64,000 bases of DNA from Vibrio sinus (GTDB lineage Bacteria; Pseudomonadota; Gammaproteobacteria; Enterobacterales; Vibrionaceae). Position 1 is the stretch's first letter, and each line of letters opens with the position of its first letter. The DNA is taken from positions 1-64,000 of the forward strand of contig NZ_JAMKMR010000011.1 in NCBI RefSeq assembly GCF_023634645.1. Direction: 5' to 3'. The notes beneath the pieces are model-generated. The model was not told where the DNA came from. It was given only the letters and a program-made list of their open reading frames with translations, and did not search any database. A program made the position numbers and the translations under genes. This document shows positions 1-8,029 of this stretch, piece after piece.

Positions 1-76
1 GCAATTTCAATCAAGAAAGCCATCACTTGCCCGTCTAGTATAGAGGCCAGATACAAATAAATCCGAAGGTAATATT

Positions 77-931
77 TTGAATAGCCATGAAAAGCGCATC
101 ATAAGGGTATGTGATTATATTGACTCACACCTCGACCAAGACCTTTCTCTAGAGCTATTGAGTAATGTGTCCGCGTTTTCAAAATATCATTTTCATCGGT
201 TATTTAAGGCATTCACAGGGTTAAGCTCGATGCAATATGTATTACTTGCGCGCATGAAACGAGCCTCGTTAAGCCTAGCGTTTAACAAAGATCAAAGCGT
301 CCTTGATATTGCTCTGCAAGCTCACTTCGATAGCGCTGAAGCGTTTTCGCGGGCATTTTCCCGCACTTTTAAGCAATCGCCATCCCAATTTAGACGTTGT
401 CCAAACTGGGAAAATTGGCACCGCACATATGATTTTGCTTTACAGGACAAAGAAATGATGAATTTAGATGTAAAGATAGTGATGTTTGATAAACGTCAAG
501 TCGCATTACTTAGGCACCAAGGTACTGAAAGCCAAGTTTTTCAAACCGCAGAAAGGTTCGTGGAGTGGGCAACACAAAACCCTTTAAAAAAAGCGAGTCA
601 AAAAAGGGAGATATATACCGTTACCCATAGTGAGCGTTCAGATCTTGGTGATGAAATGCAACTCGATATCTGCGGCACTCATGAGGGAGAGGTTTCGCCT
701 AATCAATATGGCGTGGTTAAATCGTATATCCCTGAAGGGCGGTGTGCGGTTGTGAGACATACAGGCAGCTACGAAAGCGCGGGGAAAACTTGTCAGGAGA
801 TGTACCGATCTTGGTTACCGACGAGCCATGAAGAGTTGCGAGACTTTCCCTGTTTCTTCCATTACTTGAATTTTGCTCATGAAGTAGATGAATGTGAATT
901 GATTACAGATATATATTTACCTATTAAGTGA
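77..931 (+). CDS. AraC-family regulator with C-terminal GyrI-like ligand domain
   Basis: 284 aa. Residues 1-110 form an AraC/XylS double helix-turn-helix DNA-binding domain, with the family phrases FSKYHFHRLFKAFTG and AFSRAFSRTFKQSPSQFR. Residues from about 130 to the end resemble the GyrI-like (SOUL/Rob C-terminal) small-molecule-binding fold. This is the order found in Rob/SoxS-like multidrug regulators such as BmrR- and Rob-type proteins. The start is TTG at 77, chosen because GAAGGT at 65-70 lies six bases upstream and no in-frame ATG gives a better site. The small membrane protein downstream may be co-transcribed. The likely role is a transcription factor sensing amphipathic or toxic compounds; the target genes are unknown. 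Confidence 0.85.
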   Translation: MNSHEKRIIRVCDYIDSHLDQDLSLELLSNVSAFSKYHFHRLFKAFTGLSSMQYVLLARMKRASLSLAFNKDQSVLDIALQAHFDSAEAFSRAFSRTFKQSPSQFRRCPNWENWHRTYDFALQDKEMMNLDVKIVMFDKRQVALLRHQGTESQVFQTAERFVEWATQNPLKKASQKREIYTVTHSERSDLGDEMQLDICGTHEGEVSPNQYGVVKSYIPEGRCAVVRHTGSYESAGKTCQEMYRSWLPTSHEELRDFPCFFHYLNFAHEVDECELITDIYLPIK

Positions 932-976
932 GCAGTTTATACCTAGGATTTTCGATATTAATTTAGAGGTGATATT

Positions 977-1183
977 ATGAACTATAAAAAACTATTAGGA
1001 TCTACAATTGGCATTGGTTTCGGTGTGTCTGGGCTATTTGCGAGCCTATTCTCATGGCAAACAGGAATTAATTCAGGAGCAATGATAGGATACAGTGGTG
1101 GTTTATCAATTGTATTAGCGTTTTTATTTTCACGTGTCGCGGTTAAACTTTCGCGTCAATGTCAATATAGCGGTGAGCAGTAA
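977..1183 (+). CDS. Small two-helix membrane protein, unknown function
   Basis: 68 aa. Two hydrophobic stretches (about residues 8-27 and 34-55) are separated by a short polar, glycine-rich turn, and the tail is basic. This indicates a small inner-membrane protein with two transmembrane helices. AGAGGTGAT just before the ATG is a good ribosome-binding site, which supports real translation. It lies 45 bases after the AraC/GyrI-type regulator on the same strand, so the two may share a transcript. I do not recognise the family. Confidence 0.6.
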   Translation: MNYKKLLGSTIGIGFGVSGLFASLFSWQTGINSGAMIGYSGGLSIVLAFLFSRVAVKLSRQCQYSGEQ

Positions 1184-1788
1184 TACAACTTCAAATGATT
1201 AGACTTCATTGAGTTCCCAAGGATGGGAGCGAATACCCCAGACATCAATTCCAAGCGTTTTTTAATACCTATGAGAGCTCTATTGATACGAGAGCTGTAA
1301 GTTGCCAATAATTCTATCAAACGTTGGCAGGCTTGTGTTAGCTGGACCATATAACTATCTCAAAGCTTCATCAGGGCGAGTACCATACCACATGACATGC
1401 GATTGATGAGAAGCGTTTTATATTGATTATTTGAAAAAGTCTTTCCCGAAATAAAAGCTTAATATACGAAAATTTAACATCTACTATTATCCCGCATGAG
1501 TTTTCCGCATCAATGCTATGCACTTTTTCTTTTTGATCTGAAGAGTTCATAGCACGGCACTTTCTTGGTCAGAGTGCCGTACATAGCCAACTAACATTTT
1601 CCTTATATTTCTAAGGAGTGCGCCTGTTGCATGGCCTCACGCTGTTTATAGTGGGGCTTCTTTTTTTATCAGCTCTCAATATACCAAATGCTCGTCATTA
1701 CGTTGCTTTCTGCCTGGCAATGGGTTTGCTATGTGAACATTCTCGCTCTACATTCTATATTGAATGAATGTTTACATGGAGGTGGGGT
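1184..1788. other. Gene-poor stretch with a hairpin and an orphan terminator
   Basis: About 600 bases without a convincing gene. Short open frames near 1162-1350 have no recognisable motif or ribosome-binding site and could be the remains of a decayed gene, but I could not assign a family. The stretch holds a perfect 8-bp hairpin (ACGGCACT/AGTGCCGT, 1554-1580) and a strong terminator (1633-1667). These would fit a short non-coding transcript. The promoter of the next gene probably lies between 1668 and 1770. Confidence 0.5.
1633..1667 (+). terminator. Rho-independent terminator with no gene directly upstream
   Basis: GCCTCAC (1634-1640) pairs with GTGGGGC (1651-1657) using one U-G pair, and TTCTTTTTTT follows directly. 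The nearest upstream gene on this strand ends 450 bases earlier, so the terminator may close a short untranslated RNA. Confidence 0.7.
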
Positions 1789-2562
1789 ATGAAAGCGTGG
1801 TGTTGGCCATTTGTCTTGCTGCTTTCTTTCCCGAGCTTTTCTCAGACGATTAACCTAGGTTCCATTGAGTATCTACCGTATTACGGCCCGCAGTTAGAAA
1901 ATAATGGTGTGGTCAGTGAATTGATTCAAGCTTCGTTTGAACAACAAAATATCAAGAGCAATATAGAATTTTTTCCTTGGGTCAGGTTGCTAAAAATGAC
2001 ACGAGAAGCGAAGGTAGATGCGATGTTCACGGTTTGGTGTACGTCAGAAAGAGCACGTGACTTTCTATACTCCCAATCTTTGTTTCCAAATGAAGTGGTA
2101 TTTTTTAAACGAAAATCACTGCCGATTACTTTCCATTCAATGAAAGACTTACGTTCTTACCGAATAGGGTATGTTTTTGGCTATGCCTATGCAGATTCAT
2201 TCTATCAAGAGCCTGGGCTCAAGCTTATCAAAGGGTATTCTGACCAGGAAAATGTCATCAAGTTACTAGAAGGTAAGGTTGATCTTGTGGTTTTAGATAA
2301 GTATCAAGGGCGTTATTTGATCAAGAAGCTCGCTCCCAATGGAGCACACTTATACGACAACCTGCCCAAGCCGTTATCGGTGGATCAGCAATACCTAATG
2401 GTGTCTAAAAAGCATGAAGAGGCTGAAAAGATTATTGACATGTTTAACCAAGGATTAATTGAGATAAAACGAAATGGTGAGTTCGCAGCGCTACTGAAAA
2501 AACACCAAATCAATCTCAATGAGAAATACTGGAAAAAAGGGGAAGAGTGTAACCCAAACTGA
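1789..2562 (+). CDS. Periplasmic amino-acid-type ABC substrate-binding protein
   Basis: 257 aa from the ATG at 1789. An in-frame ATG at 1768 exists, but GGAGGT at 1778-1783 is spaced correctly only for 1789, which then begins a clean signal peptide (MKAWCWPFVLLLSF, cleavage near FSQ). The mature part looks like the family 3 solute-binding fold (bacterial extracellular SBP_bac_3), with features such as the early VSELIQASFEQ segment and VDAMFTVW. Permease and ATPase genes are absent next door, so it may be an orphan binding protein or work with transporters elsewhere. Similar stand-alone proteins are common in Vibrio. The ligand is unknown. Confidence 0.8.
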   Translation: MKAWCWPFVLLLSFPSFSQTINLGSIEYLPYYGPQLENNGVVSELIQASFEQQNIKSNIEFFPWVRLLKMTREAKVDAMFTVWCTSERARDFLYSQSLFPNEVVFFKRKSLPITFHSMKDLRSYRIGYVFGYAYADSFYQEPGLKLIKGYSDQENVIKLLEGKVDLVVLDKYQGRYLIKKLAPNGAHLYDNLPKPLSVDQQYLMVSKKHEEAEKIIDMFNQGLIEIKRNGEFAALLKKHQINLNEKYWKKGEECNPN

Positions 2563-2635
2563 GTCTAATTTAGAATAGATACCCACTAACTTGGGCGGTT
2601 AGGTAGAAAAAACGAGTATGTAAAACTAGATAGTG

Positions 2636-2908
2636 CTAAATGTCTGATTCAGACACCTTACCCCAGTCTTTTAAGATGTCACGAACCACATCAATGGGTA
2701 TGTACTTAGCATCAATACACTCATCATTTTCATCGCACAGAGCTAAAAAGAAAGGAGTAATGCCTTTATCTCGCTTAGTGATAAGCCATTGATACAAAGC
2801 CGACTGACGATCAATATTGTCTGATGAGGCTAAACTGACGCCTTCTCCATTCTCTTCTTTCTTAATTATCTTCAAGGTGAATTTTTTGTTTTTATGTTTG
2901 TTTGACAT
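2636..2908 (-). CDS. Hypothetical protein, 90 aa
   Basis: Soluble protein with a lysine-rich N-terminus (SNKHKNKKFTLKIIKKEE) and an acidic C-terminus. No signal peptide, membrane segment or motif that I recognise. GGTGGA lies upstream of the ATG at a slightly long distance. Codon use looks coding, and the gene sits alone between convergent and divergent neighbours. No function is proposed. Confidence 0.55.
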   Translation of the reverse strand: MSNKHKNKKFTLKIIKKEENGEGVSLASSDNIDRQSALYQWLITKRDKGITPFFLALCDENDECIDAKYIPIDVVRDILKDWGKVSESDI

Positions 2909-3374
2909 AAGCGTCCACCGCTATCTACCTGATCTTTAATATGTTGGCACAAAATTGACCAATTGACAGAATGACTCATTGAGTTGGTGATACTCGTCTC
3001 AGTAACTGGGTATACTTGTGAAAATCTCGGTCTATCTCAGTGGCGGTATACAATGACCGAGAGTGGGTGTGATGAATGGATGCTGAGACAGCAAGATATC
3101 AATATGTGTATATTTATTTATCGTTTATTTTTAACAGCGAACCCTGACAGTTTCTATTATTCATCTTCAGTTCATTGACGCCGTAATAGGATGTTTCCAA
3201 ATAATATTGAATAGATTCAATACCGCTGAGTTTATTAACCAATATATGACTTTTCGATGACCGTAAATACTTCAAATCACTGATATGGTTAATTTAATAT
3301 CGTCTATTAATTATCTAATCAGTCTTGTATTTCGGTATACGAAATATATGCCACAAATATAATAAGGAAGCAAA
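2909..3374. other. Intergenic stretch, no gene supported
   Basis: AT-rich, particularly 3180-3370. An open frame at 2984-3178 lacks a ribosome-binding site and recognisable motif, and I do not accept it. An imperfect region contains CTCGGTC and GACCGAG as separated complementary arms (around 3028-3063). The promoter for the following methyltransferase gene is probably in 3250-3360. Confidence 0.4.
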
Positions 3375-3965
3375 ATGTCTTTTCAATCTTATACTATGTT
3401 TCTTAGAGCTTTTGCTACCAATCCGAAATCGGTTGGAGCCTTGCTGCCAAGTGCACCAGCATTGTCACAGGGAATGACAAAGCATTTAAATTTCCTGCCA
3501 AATGATCTTGTTGTAGAGCTCGGCCCTGGTACAGGTAGCTTTACTCGCTACATTTTGGCAAAGCTCGCCACTTCTAGCCAGTATTTGGGTGTGGAGGTTA
3601 ACCCCAGATTTACCCGAGAACTCAAAAAACAGTTCCCGTATGCCGACTTTGCCTGTGCGCGCGCAGAAGAGCTTGAAAAGATTTTGATGCTACATGGACA
3701 TACTACTAAAATCGATCATTTAATCTCCGGATTACCCTTTGCGTCTTTGCCTGCGGAAGTGACGACTAAGATTATTGATTCAGTTTCATCAGCGAGTAAT
3801 GAGCAAGCTACGTTCACCACATTTCAATATTTACATGCGTATTACTTTGAAAATGCCAAACAGTTTCGTCAGCAAATGGAGTCAAAGTATGGTCCGTGTG
3901 TCAGAATCCGTTGGGTGATGATGAACCTATTTCCAGCAGCAGTCATCACTTGGCGAAAAGCTTGA
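3375..3965 (+). CDS. Class I SAM methyltransferase, PmtA-like phospholipid N-methyltransferase family
   Basis: 196 aa, a usual length for the small PmtA-like (Rhodobacter-type) phospholipid/rRNA-adenine-methyltransferase-like family. It opens with FLRAFATNPKSVGALLPSAPALS, which is characteristic of that family. Motif I is VVELGPGTGSFT (about residues 46-57), the SAM-binding loop, and a post-I acidic residue lies in LGVEVNP. The start has AAGGAAG six bases upstream. The family methylates phosphatidylethanolamine or remains uncharacterised, so the substrate here is an inference. It is single-gene and convergent with the dehydratase downstream. Confidence 0.75.
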   Translation: MSFQSYTMFLRAFATNPKSVGALLPSAPALSQGMTKHLNFLPNDLVVELGPGTGSFTRYILAKLATSSQYLGVEVNPRFTRELKKQFPYADFACARAEELEKILMLHGHTTKIDHLISGLPFASLPAEVTTKIIDSVSSASNEQATFTTFQYLHAYYFENAKQFRQQMESKYGPCVRIRWVMMNLFPAAVITWRKA

Positions 3966-3995
3966 GATAGTGATGTGGATACGCACTTAACTTGC

Positions 3996-4024
3996 CACTA
4001 GCCCAAGATAAAATAGGGCTAGTG
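3996..4024. terminator. Hairpin between convergent genes
   Basis: CACTAGCCC (3996-4004) and GGGCTAGTG (4016-4024) form a perfect 9-bp stem with an 11-base loop. It lies between the methyltransferase and dehydratase stops. No long U-run follows on either strand, so termination efficiency is uncertain. Confidence 0.5.
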
Positions 4025-4044
4025 ACTCTGTAAAAATTGAGTAT

Positions 4045-5025
4045 TTAAAGTGATATAACTTCGTGGAATTTTTGCTCAGGAATATTCCCACCACATAGAA
4101 TAACAACCACGTTCTTCCCTTGGTACTTGGTACTGGTCTTTAATAAGCTAGCAAGCGCCACACCAGCTGCTCCTTCAATGATCCAGCCGTGATGGTCATA
4201 GACAAGTTTCATTGCTTGAGCAATCTCACTTTCGGTAACAGTGACTGTTACATCGATAACTTGCTGGCAAATTGGAAGAGTAATAGCACCGCTATCTAGT
4301 CCACCAGCGGTACCATCAGAGAGCGTTTCTTTTTCTTTCACTTCGACAACTTTGCCTGCTTTCATGCACTCAAGCATGGTTGGCGCGCTCTGAGGCCAAC
4401 AACCCACAATAGTAGGGGAGTCTGATTTTGATTTAAATGTGCAACCCAGACCGCCAATCATTCCGCCTCCGCCGACACTCGCAAAGATGGTATCTACCTC
4501 TGGTAACTGTTGGTCGATCTCTACGGCCAAGGTCCCTTGCCCTGCCATGACATTTAAATCATTATATGGGCTGATATATGTCCGGCCTTGCGTTTTTGCA
4601 TCGTGAGCGGCGGCTTGTTCGGCTTTTTCTGTCGCTCCCTCAACTTTTATTAATTGCGCCCCACAATCAACGATTTTCTTCTCTTTTGCTGCGTTTATGG
4701 TAGTAGGGACATAAATCGTTACCGGAATACTTAAAGCCTGAGCCGCTTTTGCTGTGGCTGCTCCATGGTTCCCAGAACTCGCGGTCAGAACGCCTTTTTG
4801 CTTATTGTCGCTGCTTAGACTTAGCATCGCAGCGGTTGCGCCGCGGATCTTAAAGCTCCCTGTGTTTTGCAGGTGCTCGCATTTTAAATAGACTTGGCAT
4901 TGGCAACGCTCTGATAAGTGTTCAGAAAATACAAGTGGTGTATCAATAACCCCTTGTTGGTTATAAAACGTAGCTGGATTTAACGAGGCGGTAGTGCTGG
5001 CTATTTCTTCTATGCTGACTGTCAT
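4045..5025 (-). CDS. PLP-dependent threonine/serine dehydratase family protein
   Basis: 326 aa, fold type II PLP enzyme without the C-terminal ACT-like regulatory domain of IlvA, so closer to the catabolic threonine/serine dehydratases (TdcB-like) or serine racemase-type enzymes. The PLP lysine is K59 in NTGSFKIRGA. SSGNHGAA (asparagine loop) and the tetraglycine phosphate loop SVGGGGMIGG are both present. Reaction expected for the family: deamination of threonine or serine to the 2-oxo acid plus ammonia; a hydroxyaspartate or other hydroxy-amino-acid substrate cannot be excluded. Located alone on the minus strand. Confidence 0.82.
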   Translation of the reverse strand: MTVSIEEIASTTASLNPATFYNQQGVIDTPLVFSEHLSERCQCQVYLKCEHLQNTGSFKIRGATAAMLSLSSDNKQKGVLTASSGNHGAATAKAAQALSIPVTIYVPTTINAAKEKKIVDCGAQLIKVEGATEKAEQAAAHDAKTQGRTYISPYNDLNVMAGQGTLAVEIDQQLPEVDTIFASVGGGGMIGGLGCTFKSKSDSPTIVGCWPQSAPTMLECMKAGKVVEVKEKETLSDGTAGGLDSGAITLPICQQVIDVTVTVTESEIAQAMKLVYDHHGWIIEGAAGVALASLLKTSTKYQGKNVVVILCGGNIPEQKFHEVISL

Positions 5026-5354
5026 GATGCGGCCCTAGAGCAACTTAAAAATTTTGGAAGTTCATTATAGCGTAACACATAGACTTTAATGAATTTTTTA
5101 TACTAAAAAATCTTAATTTTAGGTCGCTATATCAGGTAATAGCTTGTTAGACATACTCTTTTACAAATTGAAGCAATGTCTTAATTATTAACCATTGTGT
5201 GAGTATGCATATGAATATAGAGTGTAGTTTCACTCCTGTAGAAAACTTATGTTGTGTTTATAGCTAGTGCGGTGAGCGAGCTTCCCCCTAATTCGCTTAC
5301 CGCATATTTTTTGTTACTCTGAGTATCGATTGAGATGCAAAGAGAGCTTATTTC
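5026..5354. other. Intergenic stretch with candidate short RNA or attenuated leader
   Basis: No open frame is supported. On the plus strand GAGTG-TAGTTT-CACTC (around 5220-5235) forms a small hairpin, and a strong terminator follows at 5269-5312. A TATAGA hexamer preceded by ATTGTG with a 16-base spacer (about 5194-5221) could be a promoter. The dehydratase promoter on the other strand must lie near 5030-5120, which is very AT-rich. Confidence 0.4.
5269..5312 (+). terminator. Strong rho-independent terminator upstream of the ABM gene
   Basis: GCGGTGAGCGA (5269-5279) pairs with TCGCTTACCGC (5293-5303) over 11 bp with one G-T wobble. ATATTTTTTG follows. No plus-strand gene lies upstream before 3965, so it ends either a short RNA or a regulated leader of the gene that starts 42 bases later. 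Confidence 0.8.
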
Positions 5355-5630
5355 ATGAACGGTGTTGTACTTAAAGGCTATATTCTCGTTTCTGACCATG
5401 ACTTACCAAATGTGCTTGAAGAGCTGCCAAACCATATTGCTCTGACCGAGCAAGAAGAGGGTTGTATTGTGTTCAGAGTAACGCGAAGTAAACAGAATCC
5501 AAATCGATTTGATGTTTATGAAGAGTTTACTGATATGTCAGCACTTGAAGAGCACAATGAGAGAATTCGTACTTCATCTTGGGGAAAAGTTACCCTTGAT
5601 GTAAAAAGGTATTATAAAATTCTCTCATAG
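5355..5630 (+). CDS. Antibiotic biosynthesis monooxygenase (ABM) domain protein
   Basis: 91 aa single ABM (dimeric alpha-beta barrel) domain. It has the typical pattern GYILVSDHD..., EEGCIVFRVTRSKQNPNRFDVYEEFTDMSALEEHN, which matches YgiN/quinol-monooxygenase-like small proteins. Family members act as dimers on quinones or aromatic compounds, or have unknown roles, so the substrate here is not known. AGAGAGC precedes the ATG. A terminator-like hairpin stands 42 bases upstream, so expression may be attenuated. Confidence 0.75.
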   Translation: MNGVVLKGYILVSDHDLPNVLEELPNHIALTEQEEGCIVFRVTRSKQNPNRFDVYEEFTDMSALEEHNERIRTSSWGKVTLDVKRYYKILS

Positions 5631-5643
5631 AAAAGTGGGTCAC

Positions 5644-5674
5644 AATATACCCAGTCAATACTTGGGTATATTTT
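5644..5674. terminator. Bidirectional terminator between ABM gene and ynfA
   Basis: AATATACCCA (5644-5653) pairs with TGGGTATATT (5663-5672), followed by TTTC on the plus strand. On the minus strand the hairpin lies about seven bases after the ynfA stop. The arm shares TATACCC with the repeat seen at 43779 and 60688. Confidence 0.75.
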
Positions 5675-5680
5675 CAATAA

Positions 5681-6010
5681 CTATTTATTGCCAAAGTAAA
5701 TAATGGCGACGCCAAATAAGATCACCAAGCCACCAGTAATATCCCATCGAGATGGCATCACTCGCTCAATTCCCCATAGCCAAAGAATTGCTGTCACGAC
5801 ATATATTCCACCATACATAGCGTAGGTCCGACCAGCGTCATCGGGATGGAGTGTTAGCAGCCAAGAAAATACGGTTAGACTGAGTGCTGCGGGCAATAGT
5901 AGCCATACTGACTTATTTTGATTAAGCCATAAATAAGGAAGGTAGCATCCAATTATTTCCGCAATAGCCGTAAGGAAAAATAAGCCTATAAAATACGTAC
6001 TTTTTATCAT
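5681..6010 (-). CDS. ynfA: YnfA family (UPF0060) membrane protein
   Basis: 109 aa, the standard length of the family. Four transmembrane helices are evident (about 5-25, 32-50, 62-80, 88-106), and the family signature [12 protein letters not shown] lies near residues 60-71. YnfA proteins resemble small-multidrug-resistance transporters in topology, and some have been linked to export of dyes and antiseptics. The role here is by homology. A Fur-box-like sequence lies upstream (6074-6092). Confidence 0.88.
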   Translation of the reverse strand: MIKSTYFIGLFFLTAIAEIIGCYLPYLWLNQNKSVWLLLPAALSLTVFSWLLTLHPDDAGRTYAMYGGIYVVTAILWLWGIERVMPSRWDITGGLVILFGVAIIYFGNK

Positions 6011-6073
6011 ATATCAAACAAGATAAGGAAGTTAGGCGCAAACAATATAATGGCTTAAGGTTTCCTGTCAATT

Positions 6074-6092
6074 TTTAATTATTCTCATTCTC
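6074..6092 (-). promoter_or_regulatory. Candidate Fur box upstream of ynfA
   Basis: Read on the minus strand, GAGAATGAGAATAATTAAA matches the 19-bp E. coli Fur consensus (as I remember it) at about 14 positions. It sits 64-82 bases before the ynfA start. It could equally lie upstream of the LysE-type gene on the plus strand (169 bases away). Pattern match only. Confidence 0.35.
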
Positions 6093-6260
6093 AAATAAAA
6101 TATTAAGGGCTTGATGTACCTGAGGTAAAGTCATACGCTTGGTTGAAGTGCTGCCATAATTTATTAACTAAATCTTGAGCAAATAGTAACAATTCAGATA
6201 GTATGATACGTCGGTCTGTTAATTTGGGCACATCCCCAAAGTGAACTTGGATTACGTATT

Positions 6261-6887
6261 ATGCTTATCAGCACAGCCACGCTCGGTATCTTTATCCCCA
6301 CGTTCTTTTTTGTTTCAGCGACGCCTGGAATGTGTATGACATTATCGATGACACTGGGTATGTCTGTCGGGGTCAGACGTACCCTATGGATGATGATTGG
6401 TGAACTGATAGGGGTAGGTCTAGTGGCCATTGCTGCTGTGTCTGGCGCGGCCACTATTATGCTACTGTATCCAATGGTGTTCACCATAATGAAAGTGGTC
6501 GGTGGTATTTATCTTATTTATCTTGGTGTCCAATTATGGCAATCAAAAGGTAAAATGGCCGTCTCTTCTAGTAATGACACGAGCTTTAATAAGTCACGAT
6601 ATGAATTGGCGTTGCAAGGATTTATGACCGCCACTACCAATCCCAAAGGGTGGGCGTTCTTTGTCGCTTTACTCCCACCTTTTATAAGTGCTAGTACTCA
6701 TGTTGTCCCTCAAGTTGCTAGCTTGGTCGTCATTATTCTCATTTTGGAGTTTAGCTGTTTGATGCTCTACGCTCTGGGTGGTCGTTATTTAAGCCAGTTT
6801 TTGCATCGCAGTGGCAATGTCAGATTTATCAATCGAATAGCCGGTACTCTGATGATAGGTGTCGGCATCTGGCTTGCGTTTGTATAA
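6261..6887 (+). CDS. LysE/RhtB-family amino-acid exporter
   Basis: 208 aa inner-membrane protein with about six hydrophobic segments, the normal size of the family. The N-terminal FVSATPGMCMTLSMTLGMSVGVRRTLWMMIGELIGVG corresponds to the conserved TPGP-G-G region of LysE/RhtB/LeuE transporters. KVVGGIYLIYLGVQLWQSK and the second-half TTNPKGWAFFVALLPPF are also family hallmarks. The usual TPGP reads TPGM here. Substrates in the family are amino acids such as leucine, threonine, homoserine or lysine; the one used here cannot be read from sequence. No strong ribosome-binding site precedes the ATG. Confidence 0.85.
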   Translation: MLISTATLGIFIPTFFFVSATPGMCMTLSMTLGMSVGVRRTLWMMIGELIGVGLVAIAAVSGAATIMLLYPMVFTIMKVVGGIYLIYLGVQLWQSKGKMAVSSSNDTSFNKSRYELALQGFMTATTNPKGWAFFVALLPPFISASTHVVPQVASLVVIILILEFSCLMLYALGGRYLSQFLHRSGNVRFINRIAGTLMIGVGIWLAFV

Positions 6888-7001
6888 ACTGTTGTGGCAT
6901 TTTCCCACCTCATTCAAAACTTTTATCTATACTATTTAGGTACCGCTAATCCATAAGGTTTAGATTGCATATCCTGATGGTTTGTTTATGGTGAGGAACG
7001 G

Positions 7002-7379
7002 ATGACACAACGTGCTTTGGTCGTGGATGACGATCGCTATATACGCCAATATGTTCTCGCTCTCTTAGAAGGAGAGTTTGGCGATCAGCTGTCGATTTCT
7101 ACCTGCTGTAATGGCAAGGAAGCGTTAGAATGTTTGGCTAGCCAATCATATAACTTAGTGATTACCGATGTGATGATGCCAGAAATGGATGGCTATCAAC
7201 TCATCGAACGCATACGCTTAAATCACGACTTGCCGACAATCGCTATATCCGCTGGATTTCGAAATGCTGATCCTCAATCTGTACTGAATATGGCTGACTC
7301 TTTAGGTGCGGACGCCATTGTGAGTAAAGAATACCTTGGTCAGGATTTGGTAAATACCGCCCGTCTTTTTCTAGGCTAG
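7002..7379 (+). CDS. Stand-alone response regulator receiver domain
   Basis: 125 aa, consisting of a single CheY-like receiver with no output domain. The acidic pocket is D10-D11, the phospho-acceptor is D56 in LVITDVMMPEMDGY, the switch serine is S83 in AISAG and the conserved lysine is K109 in IVSKEYL. All key residues are present, so it should be phosphorylated. No histidine kinase is adjacent. GAGGAACGG before the ATG is a good ribosome-binding site. Partners and output are unknown; possible roles are motility, phosphorelay or signalling to a separate effector. Confidence 0.88.
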   Translation: MTQRALVVDDDRYIRQYVLALLEGEFGDQLSISTCCNGKEALECLASQSYNLVITDVMMPEMDGYQLIERIRLNHDLPTIAISAGFRNADPQSVLNMADSLGADAIVSKEYLGQDLVNTARLFLG

Positions 7380-8029
7380 TTTTCTCAATACATTTGATTT
7401 AAGAAAACTTACAAATTAAGCAATAATGCTCATATCTAAGGTTTTATTTTTATCAATTACTTAAGTTAATATATTAATATTCCATGGAAGTATTTGTAAT
7501 TTTTAATAACAAATACTTTAGTGTATATAACTTCTAATCAATTTTCTGTTGAATATAATGGCCGAATCTGTATAGATTTAATTGTTCAGTTTTTTATTTG
7601 ATTCTATCATGGAATTACCTTGAATATTAATGGCTTACTAATTGTTGCAGATCTTCGAACAGTCTTTTCCAGATTTTCGGTTTTTATCCGGCAACTAGTT
7701 TAGTAAGCTCATTATTCAGTATGGTGCTCAATTAAATTTAATAATGGGTGGTATATGTACAAGAGGATTGTACCATATGAAATTACCGTTAATGATTATA
7801 TATTTTTTCATTGTTTTCATGCGGTAAACTTTGCATAAATATTTCTTCAGTTGTTATAAATGGGATGATGTTCTTTTTATAAGTCATCATAGCCATATAG
7901 GCTGCTAGGTAAATTTATTTAGCCGAAGTAGGTAAGGATACACATTTTATTTTAGTCAGTTGTACTGCTAGATCTCTTAAAAATATTTTTATAAATCAAA
8001 TATATAATAGCTGTAGCAAAGGGGTTAAT
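7380..8029. other. 650-base AT-rich gap with a long-armed inverted repeat
   Basis: No gene is supported. The central feature is a stem structure at 7633-7708: GCTTACTAA (7633-7641) pairs with TTAGTAAGC (7700-7708), and inside it GTTGC (7644-7648) pairs with GCAAC (7691-7695). The rest is AT-rich. The cfa promoter probably lies in the last 150 bases. AAGGGG just before 8030 is the cfa ribosome-binding site. Confidence 0.5.

Noticed and set aside
1162..1350. Minus-strand open frame of 62 codons overlapping the small membrane protein gene
   Set aside because: No ribosome-binding site or motif. I suspected a transposase fragment but could not match it to any family.
2984..3178. Plus-strand open frame of 64 codons
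   Set aside because: No ribosome-binding site, no motif, poor codon pattern.
7633..7708. Integron attC site
   Set aside because: The core and inverse-core motifs (GTTRRRY and RYYYAAC) are absent, and no gene cassette pattern is seen.
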